From JBBQWS01 sp038210415 (GTDB lineage: Bacteria > Actinomycetota > Actinomycetes > Prado026), in assembly GCA_038210415.1 (NCBI GenBank), contig JBBQWS010000079.1, positions 1-12,722 on the forward strand: a DNA stretch of 12,722 nt, given 5' to 3'. Within the stretch, counting starts at the first letter, position 1. Every line of letters starts with the position of its first letter. This document shows, one piece after another, positions 1 through 5,794 of this stretch. The notes under the pieces were generated by a model that saw only the letters and a list, made by a program, of their open reading frames with translations, had not been told where the DNA came from and ran no database searches. The translations under genes and the position numbers were made by a program.

Positions 1-153
1 ATCGCACAGGACGGCGGCGGCGCCGACGTCTTCGTTCACTTCAGCGCGATCGTGGCCGATGGCTACCGCTCGCTGGACGAGAACCAGCGCGTCGAGTTCG
101 AGATCACCCAGGGCCCGAAGGGCCCGCAGGCGGAGCAGGTCCGCGGGATCTAG
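1..153 (+). CDS. Cold-shock domain protein, 3' part only
   Basis: This is the last 50 codons of a cold-shock (CspA-type) single-stranded nucleic-acid-binding protein; the start lies before the window. The visible part carries the RNP2-like stretch DVFVHFSAI, then the typical C-terminal beta strands, including RVEFEITQGPKGPQAEQV. These proteins act in the cytoplasm as RNA chaperones, are about 65-70 residues long, and use surface aromatic residues (here F and H of VFVHFSAI) to stack on bases. The reading frame is open from base 1 and ends at a TAG (151-153). A strong terminator follows 17 bases later, so this gene ends its transcription unit. Which csp paralogue it is cannot be decided from this fragment. 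Confidence 0.93.
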   Translation: MAQDGGGADVFVHFSAIVADGYRSLDENQRVEFEITQGPKGPQAEQVRGI

Positions 154-170
154 TTCGAACCGCTCGTAAA

Positions 171-204
171 GAAGGGCCCCGACTTCGGTCGGGGCCCTTC
201 TTTC
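171..204. terminator. Intrinsic terminator, UUCG loop, probably bidirectional
   Basis: A perfect 13-bp stem (171-183 with 188-200) closes a TTCG tetraloop and is followed by TTTC. It sits 17 bases after the cold-shock stop. On the opposite strand the stem is followed by a TTCTTTA run, and the convergent small ORF at 203-295 stops right at its edge, so it probably serves both strands. Confidence 0.92.
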
Positions 205-295
205 ATGTCTCGTCGCCCTCGTCGTCGTCGATCAGCACGGCCCGTGGTGGCCGTGCCAGGACCCAATCCGGTCGGGTCTGGTCGATCCATCCCAT
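203..295 (-). CDS. Small ORF, 30 residues, unknown function
   Basis: A short minus-strand ORF encodes 30 residues, starting MGWIDQTRPDWVL and ending in an acidic tail, LIDDDEGDET. I do not recognise the family. Three things support it as a real gene. A textbook Shine-Dalgarno GGAGG lies 5 bases before the ATG. Its TGA (203-205) abuts the bidirectional terminator at 171-204. The composition (two Trp, an Arg/Pro-rich middle, an acidic end) looks like a protein rather than a shadow frame. It converges with the cold-shock gene and diverges from the secretion locus, with its start about 200 bases upstream of the first gene of that locus. It has no signal peptide and no membrane segment. The main doubt is its length; a conserved homologue in related genomes would settle it. 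Confidence 0.5.
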   Translation of the reverse strand: MGWIDQTRPDWVLARPPRAVLIDDDEGDET

Positions 296-317
296 GACGA
301 CCTCCAGCTGTTGTCCG

Positions 318-476
318 CGGCTCCTTCTCCTGCAGACGCAAGAGCGCCGAGACCGGTTTCCTGATACGCCGGCCGGCTGAGCCGGACGGGCTAGTCCGCA
401 CAGACCACGCGGGTCTGGTGCTCAAGTGGCAGCCGGGGTGCGCCGATGACGGCTCTGCAACAGGGGATCTGTCATC
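318..476 (+). promoter_or_regulatory. Structured 5' leader of the secretion locus, possible riboswitch
   Basis: The stretch between the small ORF and the first secreted-protein gene holds no convincing coding frame but several strong hairpins on the plus strand. These are 373-385 (CCGGC-TGA-GCCGG), 398-421 (nine base pairs with one bulge around loop ACGCG), and 445-476 (GATGAC pairing with GTCATC around a 20-nt loop). TGCAG (331-335) can also pair with CTGCA (455-459), which would close the whole region. GACGCAAGAGC (335-345) and GGCAGCCGGGGTGC (428-441) resemble the two conserved strings of c-di-GMP-I riboswitches and come in the same order. The conserved 5' half of that class (GGCAAAC and a GNRA hairpin) was not found, so the assignment is not made. 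I found no clear -35/-10 pair here. The last hairpin ends about 15 bases before the Shine-Dalgarno of the 501 gene. Confidence 0.4.
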
Positions 477-500
477 GCATTGCTCATCTCGGAGGGGAAC

Positions 501-1091
501 ATGGAACGACTCAGCAAGCGGAACCGTCGGGCACTGAAGGCGGCGGCCATCCCCGCTGCTCTCGTGGCCAGCGCTCTGGTGGTGTGGCAAGGCTCGTACG
601 CGGCCTTCAGCGCCACGACGAACAACGCTGCCAACGCGTGGGCAGCCGGCAAGGTGCTCCTCGTCGACGACGACGCGGGCGCAGCGGCCTTCTCGGTCTC
701 GGGCATCAAGCCCGGGTCGACGGGCCAGAAGTGCATCCTCGTGACCTCGAACGGCACGCTGCCGGGCTCGGTCAAGCTCTACACCTCGGGTGTGGCGACG
801 ACGAACGCGTTGTCCGGCTCACTCAACATCCAGGTCGAAGAAGGCAGCGGCGCGACGTTCGCCTCGTGCGCTGCGTTCGTGCCCTCTGGAACGATCTTGA
901 ACACTAATTTGGCTGCCGCTGCTCTTGCCAACACCTCGTTCGCGACTGGCGTCGGAACGTGGGCCCTGGCTGGAGTTGTCGGCGAGACCAAGTCCTACCG
1001 GATCACCTGGACCCTGTCTGCGGCCGCCCCGAGCTCGGTCATGTCGGGTACTGCTGCTGCGGACTTCGTCTGGGAGGCCCAGAACAGCTGA
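501..1091 (+). CDS. TasA/camelysin-like secreted protein with SipW-type signal peptide
   Basis: A 196-residue exported protein, probably a surface or matrix component. It has a basic N-terminus (MERLSKRNRR), a hydrophobic core (about residues 14-29) and a processing site near 34/35, GSYA|AFSATT, the form seen in substrates of SipW-type signal peptidases. The mature part is rich in Ala, Ser, Thr and Gly and has the pattern KPGSTGQKC (70-78) and a second Cys at 123. These two Cys are 45 residues apart, exactly as in the paralogue at 2802-3386, so a disulfide is plausible. Both proteins end in FVWE plus a few residues. The ATG at 501 follows GGAGGGG (491-497); the longer TTG start at 480 is less likely. 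The dedicated peptidase begins 37 bases downstream. TasA-like function is inferred from signal type, size and context; this family has weak sequence conservation. Confidence 0.82.
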   Translation: MERLSKRNRRALKAAAIPAALVASALVVWQGSYAAFSATTNNAANAWAAGKVLLVDDDAGAAAFSVSGIKPGSTGQKCILVTSNGTLPGSVKLYTSGVATTNALSGSLNIQVEEGSGATFASCAAFVPSGTILNTNLAAAALANTSFATGVGTWALAGVVGETKSYRITWTLSAAAPSSVMSGTAAADFVWEAQNS

Positions 1092-1128
1092 CGCCTCCCC
1101 AGGCGTCGGCGAAGAGTCTGGCGAAGTC

Positions 1129-2682
1129 ATGACTCTCGAGCTCAGCGCTCCGGCGGAGGAGGCCCCCGTGGCCCCCTCCGCCGGAGCCGAGCTTCCTGAC
1201 GAGAGCTGGGTCCGGCTGGTGGCCGTCGTCGCCGCTCGCTGCTACCTCGCTTTCGGGGCCGGCCTGATCCTCTGGGCCCTCGTGCCCATCCTTTTCGGCT
1301 GGACCTCTTTCGTGGTGCTCAGCGGCTCGATGCAGCCACGGATCCAGCCCGGCGACGTGGTCGCCGCGATGCCCGTGGCCGCCGCCGACATCCGACGTGG
1401 CCAGGTGATCGTCTTCGACGACCCCAACCACCCCGGCCATCGCCTCGTGCACCGGGTGCGCGACATCCGGGCGGACGGCCGGCTCATCACCCGCGGCGAC
1501 GCGAACCCGACCGACGACGGATTCACGACCGACCCGAAGTCGGTCCACGGGGTCGGCCGGCTGCGGGTCGGACTGGTCGGCCTGCCGTTCCTCTGGCTCG
1601 CCACCGGCAGCTTCGTCCCGCTCGGGCTGTGGTTCTTCCTGACGGCCGGCGCGATCGGGCTCGCTGCCGCGGACCGGCGCAGGGACAAGCTGCTCGACGC
1701 GCACTCCGCCGAAGCGAACGACGCGGAAGATGCGAACGACGCGGAAGATGCGAACGACGACGACCCGGACCACCCGGCTGGTGCCTCCGGAGCGCCGCCG
1801 CAGGGACCCGTTCGGACCAGCCGGGCCTGGGGCAAGGACGCCCCGGGGCGAACGGCGCTGTCGATGTCCGCGGTCGTCCTGGCATCGGTTCCGCTCCTGG
1901 CCACGCCGGCGATGGCGGCCTTCTCTGCGACGACCAAGAACCAGGCCAACCGCTGGGCGGTCTCGCCGTACGCCCAGTTCGGCACGGGTGACTACATCGC
2001 GGCGGTCACCCCTGACGCGCCGTGGGGCTGGTGGCACATCAGCGAGAACGGACCGACCACTGCCGCAGACTCCTCGGGTAACGGCCGCAACGGAGCGTTC
2101 AGCGCCGGCGGAATCGTCTACCGGGTGACCGGCATGACGACCCGGCAGTTCTCCGGCTCGGTCACCCTCGACGGCTCGGCCGGCTGCATCACCAACGCCA
2201 CCACCGCGGCCAACCCGACCACGTACTCGGTCGAGGTCTGGTTCAAGTCGACCTCGGCGGTCGGCGGCAAGCTGATCGGGCTCGAGAACAACCAGACCGG
2301 TACCGCGAGCACGAGGTACGACCGTCAGCTGTGGCTCGGAGCCAACGGGACCATCAACTGGGGGGTCCGCGCGGGCACCGGGGGACCCACGACGGTCATC
2401 AGCAGCGCGGCCGGGTTCAACGACGGCTACTGGCACCACGCGGTCGGCACGATGAGTGCGGCGACGGGGATGGTGCTCTACGTGGACGGCTTCTCGGTGG
2501 GCACCAACGCCAACAAGCTCTCCGACGGCTTCACCGGCTACTGGCGGATCGGCTGCGGCGCGCTGGCCGGCTGGGCTCCGGCGGCTTCGAGCTCGTTCCT
2601 TGCCGCGACGATCGACGAGCCGGCTGTGTACACGACCGCGTTGACCGCCGTGCAGGTCCGCAACCACTACTTCGCCGCCTGA
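1129..2682 (+). CDS. SipW-type signal peptidase I fused to a LamG-domain substrate
   Basis: A 517-residue membrane protein that looks like enzyme plus substrate. Residues 30-57 form a membrane segment. The S26B peptidase follows: LSGSM with nucleophile Ser67, HRLVHRV with His108 in place of the bacterial Lys, and TRGDAN (121-126). A second hydrophobic region (147-181) returns the chain to the cytoplasm, ending DRRRDK. An acidic linker (192-214) contains a repeated ANDAED unit. A second export signal (about 242-263) ends ATPAMA|AFSATT, matching the site in the upstream secreted protein. Residues about 288-517 are a LamG/concanavalin-like jellyroll, with PWGWWHISE, DSSGNGRNG, VEVWFKS and YWRIG. 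Membrane topology is consistent: peptidase and LamG outside, linker inside. ATG 1129 has a weak ribosome site; GTG 1168, behind GGAGGAGG, is a strong alternative that removes 13 residues. Family assignments are firm; self-processing is inferred. Confidence 0.88.
   Translation: MTLELSAPAEEAPVAPSAGAELPDESWVRLVAVVAARCYLAFGAGLILWALVPILFGWTSFVVLSGSMQPRIQPGDVVAAMPVAAADIRRGQVIVFDDPNHPGHRLVHRVRDIRADGRLITRGDANPTDDGFTTDPKSVHGVGRLRVGLVGLPFLWLATGSFVPLGLWFFLTAGAIGLAAADRRRDKLLDAHSAEANDAEDANDAEDANDDDPDHPAGASGAPPQGPVRTSRAWGKDAPGRTALSMSAVVLASVPLLATPAMAAFSATTKNQANRWAVSPYAQFGTGDYIAAVTPDAPWGWWHISENGPTTAADSSGNGRNGAFSAGGIVYRVTGMTTRQFSGSVTLDGSAGCITNATTAANPTTYSVEVWFKSTSAVGGKLIGLENNQTGTASTRYDRQLWLGANGTINWGVRAGTGGPTTVISSAAGFNDGYWHHAVGTMSAATGMVLYVDGFSVGTNANKLSDGFTGYWRIGCGALAGWAPAASSSFLAATIDEPAVYTTALTAVQVRNHYFAA
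1714..1758 (+). repeat. In-frame 18-bp tandem repeat, 2.5 copies
   Basis: The unit GCGAACGACGCGGAAGAT occurs at 1714-1731 and 1732-1749, followed by a half copy GCGAACGAC at 1750-1758. It encodes ANDAED twice and then AND, within the acidic cytoplasmic linker between the peptidase part and the second export signal. Copy number can change without breaking the frame. Confidence 0.95.
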
Positions 2683-2801
2683 AACCGAGCGGGCCGCGGC
2701 TCAAGACCGCAACCGCTCGACGCCGATGACCACGCTGAGCCCTGAGGTCAATGCTTGCCCGTTCGGCGACGGGGGAGCGCACCGCCGATCGAGGTACTGC
2801 C
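2683..2801 (+). other. Intergenic gap within the secretion locus
   Basis: There are 119 bases between the peptidase-LamG gene and the third gene. No terminator with a T tract is visible, so read-through is likely. An in-frame ATG at 2751, preceded by TGAGGT, would lengthen the next protein by 17 residues. A GAGC/GCTC-flanked GC-rich palindrome near 2687-2702 is too weak to name. Confidence 0.4.
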
Positions 2802-3386
2802 ATGACCCGTCGTGCTCGCAGGCTGCTGCGCGCCGTACCGGTCGGGTTTGCCCTCGCCCTGAGCGGTGCCTCGGTCTGGGCGTCCTCCGACATCGCGTTC
2901 TCGGTCGAACCCGACCCGGCTGCGGTCGGAGGGGGGCCAAGCGTCCTTCAGGTCGAGGGGAGCAACTCGGCGGCGTTCGACGTGGGCGGACTCGCGCCGG
3001 GCGGCACCGGTTCACGTTGCCTGGTCGTCTCTGCTGAAGCGTCGGAGCGGGGGCCGGTTCGCCTGTTCCTGACGTCGGCGGACGTGCCCGGTGCACTCGC
3101 CGAGTCGCTGCTCCTCAGGGTTGAGGTGGGCACCGGCGGTTCGCTGGCGTCATGCACCGGATTCTCCGGGGCCACGGCAGCAGCCGGCACCTTGGCCGGG
3201 CTGCTACGAGCGCACCACGACTTCGGTACGGGCATCGGCGGCTGGACCCCTCGGGGCGGTGCCCTCGGCCAGACCCGGACGTACCGCGTGACGTACACGT
3301 TGGACCCCGCGGCGCTCAGCTCGGTGGCCGGCCTGACTGTGGAGGCGAAATTCGTCTGGGAACGGCAGCCGGTCAGCAGCCGCTAG
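2802..3386 (+). CDS. Secreted paralogue of the TasA/camelysin-like protein
   Basis: A 194-residue exported protein of unknown exact role, homologous to the product at 501-1091. It has a basic start (MTRRARRLLR), a hydrophobic core (about 11-27) and a probable cleavage near WAS-SD (28/29). The shared core reads AAFDVGGLAPGGTGSRC here and AAFSVSGIKPGSTGQKC in the other. Cys73 and Cys118 keep the same 45-residue spacing, and the C-terminus is KFVWERQ, like DFVWEAQ. Unlike the other two exported segments of the locus it lacks the A-AFSATT site after the hydrophobic core, although IAFSVE follows closely. ATG 2802, with GAGGT 7-11 bases upstream, gives a normal signal peptide. The in-frame ATG at 2751 would put 17 mixed residues before it and is less likely. 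It is the last gene of the locus. Confidence 0.75.
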   Translation: MTRRARRLLRAVPVGFALALSGASVWASSDIAFSVEPDPAAVGGGPSVLQVEGSNSAAFDVGGLAPGGTGSRCLVVSAEASERGPVRLFLTSADVPGALAESLLLRVEVGTGGSLASCTGFSGATAAAGTLAGLLRAHHDFGTGIGGWTPRGGALGQTRTYRVTYTLDPAALSSVAGLTVEAKFVWERQPVSSR

Positions 3387-3409
3387 GGTCGCCGGCCCGC
3401 GCCGGCCCT
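3385..3409. terminator. GC-rich hairpin between convergent genes
   Basis: GCCGGC (3391-3396) pairs with GCCGGC (3401-3406) around CCGC, flanked by AGGG and CCCT. It fills the 22-base gap between two converging genes and covers the end of both. There is no T tract, so termination is inferred from position and stem strength. Confidence 0.5.
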
Positions 3410-3771
3410 CAGCCGGAGTCGAGGTGGGCGGCCGAGCGCTCGCCGAGGTCGGGGATGGTGAGCTCGTCGGCGGCGGTGCGCGCCACCACGTAGACGGAGT
3501 CCTCGAGGAACCGCACGGAGAAGTAGCCCGTGCCTGGCCGGTAGGAACCCGCGTCGCCCGGGTTCAGCACGTGACCGTCGATCTCGAGCTGACCGGAGAC
3601 CACATAGGTCACGGACCCGTGCGTGTACCCGTGGTCGGGGACGAGGTCGCCCTTGCGTCCGTGCACGATCGTGAGGACGGCGCCGTTCGTGTGCAGCCTG
3701 GTGACCTCGGCACCGAGGACATTCTTGGTCCAGGTCATCGCGTCGGCTGGCAGGGGCTGGAAGCCCGGCAT
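3409..3771 (-). CDS. Small cupin-fold protein
   Basis: A 120-residue single-domain cupin; substrate and reaction are unknown. The first cupin motif is seen at about 41-61 (DLVPDHGYTHGSVTYVVSG), with His47 and His51 as possible metal ligands. The usual pattern is H-x-H followed by a Glu before the YVLSG strand; here the spacing is H-x3-H and the Glu position is Ser or Val, so the metal site may be altered or absent. The second half (NPGDAGSYRPGTGYFSVRF) fits the remaining jellyroll strands. There is no signal peptide. The ATG at 3771 has an excellent ribosome site, GGAGGAG, 5 bases upstream. The gene converges with the secretion locus and diverges from the PEPCK gene, with which it shares an intergenic region. 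Confidence 0.8.
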   Translation of the reverse strand: MPGFQPLPADAMTWTKNVLGAEVTRLHTNGAVLTIVHGRKGDLVPDHGYTHGSVTYVVSGQLEIDGHVLNPGDAGSYRPGTGYFSVRFLEDSVYVVARTAADELTIPDLGERSAAHLDSG

Positions 3772-3940
3772 GGCGTCTCCTCCGATATGTGGGGTTACTC
3801 ACAACTACCCTATTGGTTGGTGAATTCTAGGGCCCGGGGATGGTCGGGGTCCTTAACTTGGTGCACGCTGTGGACTAGCAACGACGTTTGCTGGCGCCAG
3901 CCTGCGTGTGGCGACGGCCGATCCGGAATGGGTTGATTCG
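3772..3940. promoter_or_regulatory. Divergent intergenic region, cupin and PEPCK
   Basis: This 169-base region is locally AT-richer than its surroundings and must hold both promoters. Visible elements are a spaced inverted repeat CCCTA (3808-3812) and TAGGG (3828-3832), and a perfect 12-bp palindrome GCTGGCGCCAGC (3890-3901). There is a minus-strand -10-like TAGGGT (3812-3807) for the cupin gene and a plus-strand TAACTT (3854-3859) for PEPCK. Neither -10 has a good -35 at the right distance, so the promoter calls are tentative. The palindrome is a candidate operator. Confidence 0.4.
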
Positions 3941-5755
3941 ATGACGGTCACCAGGCTCAATGAGGCGCCTTCCACCAACAAGAAGCTGGTCCAGTGGGTG
4001 GAGGAGACCGCCGAGCTCACCCAGCCCGACCAAATCATGTGGTGTGACGGGTCGCAGGAGGAGTGGGACCGCCTCACCGCCGAGATGGTCGAGTCGGGCA
4101 TGTTCGTCCGGCTGAACCCCGAGCTGCGACCCAACTCGTTCCTCGCGCGCTCGAACCCCAGCGACGTCGCCCGGGTCGAGGACCGCACCTTCATCTGCTC
4201 GGCTGAGGCTAAGGACGCGGGCCCGACCAACAACTGGCGCGAGCCGGCCGCCATGCGGGCCGAGCTCACCGAGCTGTTCCGCGGTTCGATGCGCGGCCGC
4301 ACGATGTATGTCGTTCCGTTCTCGATGGGCCCGCTCGGCTCGCCGATCTCGCAGCTGGGCGTCGAGATCACCGATTCCCCGTACGTCGTGGTCAACATGC
4401 GGATCATGACCCGCATGGGCAAGGCCGCCCTCGAGCTGATCGACGCGAGCGGCGACTTCGTTCCCGCGCTGCACTCGGTGGGTCACCCGCTCGAGCCCGG
4501 TCAGGCCGACGTGTCGTGGCCGTGCAGCGAGACCAAGTACATCGTGCAGTTCCCCGAGGCCCGCGAGATCTGGTCCTACGGATCCGGCTACGGCGGCAAC
4601 GCGCTGCTCGGCAAGAAGTGCTTCGCCCTGCGGATCGCGAGCGTCATGGGCCGGGACGAGGGCTGGCTGGCCGAGCACATGCTGATCCTCAAGCTCACCT
4701 CACCCGAGGGCGATGTCCGGCACCTGTCGGCTGCGTTCCCGTCCGCGTGCGGCAAGACCAACCTGGCGATGCTCGAGCCCACCCTGCCCGGCTGGAAGGT
4801 CGAGACGGTCGGCGACGACATCACCTGGATGCGGTTCGCCGCCGACGGCCGGCTGCACGCGATCAACCCCGAGGCCGGCTTCTTCGGGGTGGCGCCGGGC
4901 ACGAGCATGAAGACCAATGCCAACGCGATCCGGACCCTCACCGGCAACTGCATCTTCACCAACGTCGCGCTCACCGACGACGGCGACATCTGGTGGGAGG
5001 GCCTCACCGACGAGGCACCCGCTCACCTGATCGACTGGAAGGGCCGCGACTGGACCCCGGAGGCGACCGAGCTGTCGTCGCACCCGAACAGCCGGTTCAC
5101 GGCCCCCGCGGGGCAGTGCCCGTCGATCGCCGACACCTGGGAGGACCCGGCCGGCGTCGCGATCGACGCGATCCTTTTCGGCGGCCGTCGCGCCACCAAC
5201 GTCCCGTTGGTCAACGAGTCGCTCAGCTGGCAGCACGGCGACTTCATCGGCGCAACCGTCTCGTCCGAGCAGACGGCCGCGGCCGAGGGCACCGTCGGGG
5301 CGCTTCGCCGCGACCCGTTCGGCATGCTCCCGTTCTGCGGCTACAACATGGCCGACTACTGGGGACACTGGCTCGATGTCGGCAACGCGACCACGCCCGA
5401 GAAGCTGCCGCGGATCTTCCAGGTCAACTGGTTCCGCAAGGACTCGGACGGCAAGTTCCTCTGGCCCGGCTTCGGCGACAACAGCCGGGTACTCGAATGG
5501 GTCATCCGCCGGGTCGAGGGCGAGGTCGACGCCGTCGACACCGCGATCGGCCGGGCCCCGGCGCCTGGTGCCCTCAATGTCGACGGGCTCGACCTCGACG
5601 AGGCCCAGCTGGCCGAGCTCTTCGCGGTGAACCCGCAGAGCTGGCTCGCCGAGGCCGACCTGACCGAGGAGTACTTCGCGAAGTTCGGCGCGCACCTGCC
5701 CCCGGCCATGACCGAGGAGCTCAACTCGCTGCGGACCCGGCTGCGCTCCGTCTGA
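3941..5755 (+). CDS. pckG: Phosphoenolpyruvate carboxykinase, GTP-dependent
   Basis: A 604-residue cytosolic enzyme that interconverts oxaloacetate plus GTP with phosphoenolpyruvate, GDP and CO2; it is the entry step of gluconeogenesis and in actinobacteria also acts anaplerotically. The length matches the GTP family (about 600-610). The signature FPSACGKTN is at 266-274, with the reactive Cys270 in the phosphate loop. Also visible are YGGNALLGKKC (217-227, metal-binding Lys region), GDDITWM (291-297), FGGRRATNVPLV (413-424), and the nucleotide and C-terminal region NWFRKDSDGKFLWPGFGDN (496-514). All expected motifs are intact. ATG 3941 follows a modest GGAATGGG. An in-frame GTG at 3908 would add 11 residues but has no ribosome site and overlaps the area just after the palindrome at 3890-3901. 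The gene stands alone and ends in a repeat shared with arcB. Confidence 0.98.
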   Translation: MTVTRLNEAPSTNKKLVQWVEETAELTQPDQIMWCDGSQEEWDRLTAEMVESGMFVRLNPELRPNSFLARSNPSDVARVEDRTFICSAEAKDAGPTNNWREPAAMRAELTELFRGSMRGRTMYVVPFSMGPLGSPISQLGVEITDSPYVVVNMRIMTRMGKAALELIDASGDFVPALHSVGHPLEPGQADVSWPCSETKYIVQFPEAREIWSYGSGYGGNALLGKKCFALRIASVMGRDEGWLAEHMLILKLTSPEGDVRHLSAAFPSACGKTNLAMLEPTLPGWKVETVGDDITWMRFAADGRLHAINPEAGFFGVAPGTSMKTNANAIRTLTGNCIFTNVALTDDGDIWWEGLTDEAPAHLIDWKGRDWTPEATELSSHPNSRFTAPAGQCPSIADTWEDPAGVAIDAILFGGRRATNVPLVNESLSWQHGDFIGATVSSEQTAAAEGTVGALRRDPFGMLPFCGYNMADYWGHWLDVGNATTPEKLPRIFQVNWFRKDSDGKFLWPGFGDNSRVLEWVIRRVEGEVDAVDTAIGRAPAPGALNVDGLDLDEAQLAELFAVNPQSWLAEADLTEEYFAKFGAHLPPAMTEELNSLRTRLRSV

Positions 5756-5794
5756 CCCCGCCCGACCCACGTGAGCCGGGACGGCTGGGGGTCA
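5752..5794. terminator. Shared inverted repeat containing both stop codons
   Basis: CTGACCCC (5752-5759) pairs with GGGGTCAG (5787-5794), with inner CCCG/CGGG pairing. The TGA of PEPCK (5753-5755) and the TGA of the convergent arcB (5794-5792) lie inside the two arms. No T tract follows, so this is a candidate bidirectional terminator by position and symmetry. Confidence 0.5.

Noticed and set aside
235..256. 8-bp hairpin GCACGGCC/GGCCGTGC
   Set aside because: It lies inside the small minus-strand ORF, has no T tract, and GC-rich stems of this size are common by chance here.
335..441. A firm call of a c-di-GMP-I riboswitch
   Set aside because: Two strings match loosely, but the GGCAAAC element and the GNRA hairpin of the first helix are not visible and the distance between strings is much longer than usual. 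Kept only as a hypothesis.
150..590. Minus-strand 146-codon frame over the leader
   Set aside because: It overlaps the terminator and the first secreted gene, lacks a ribosome site, and the better minus-strand candidate is the 30-codon ORF in a different frame.
1039..2667. Long minus-strand open frame (542 codons) across the peptidase gene
   Set aside because: It lies antisense to a gene with clear domains. Its translation is Arg/Gly/Val-rich with no recognisable motif and is a GC-rich shadow.
3908..3940. GTG start for PEPCK, 11 residues longer
   Set aside because: It has no ribosome site, and the family N-terminus and length fit ATG 3941.
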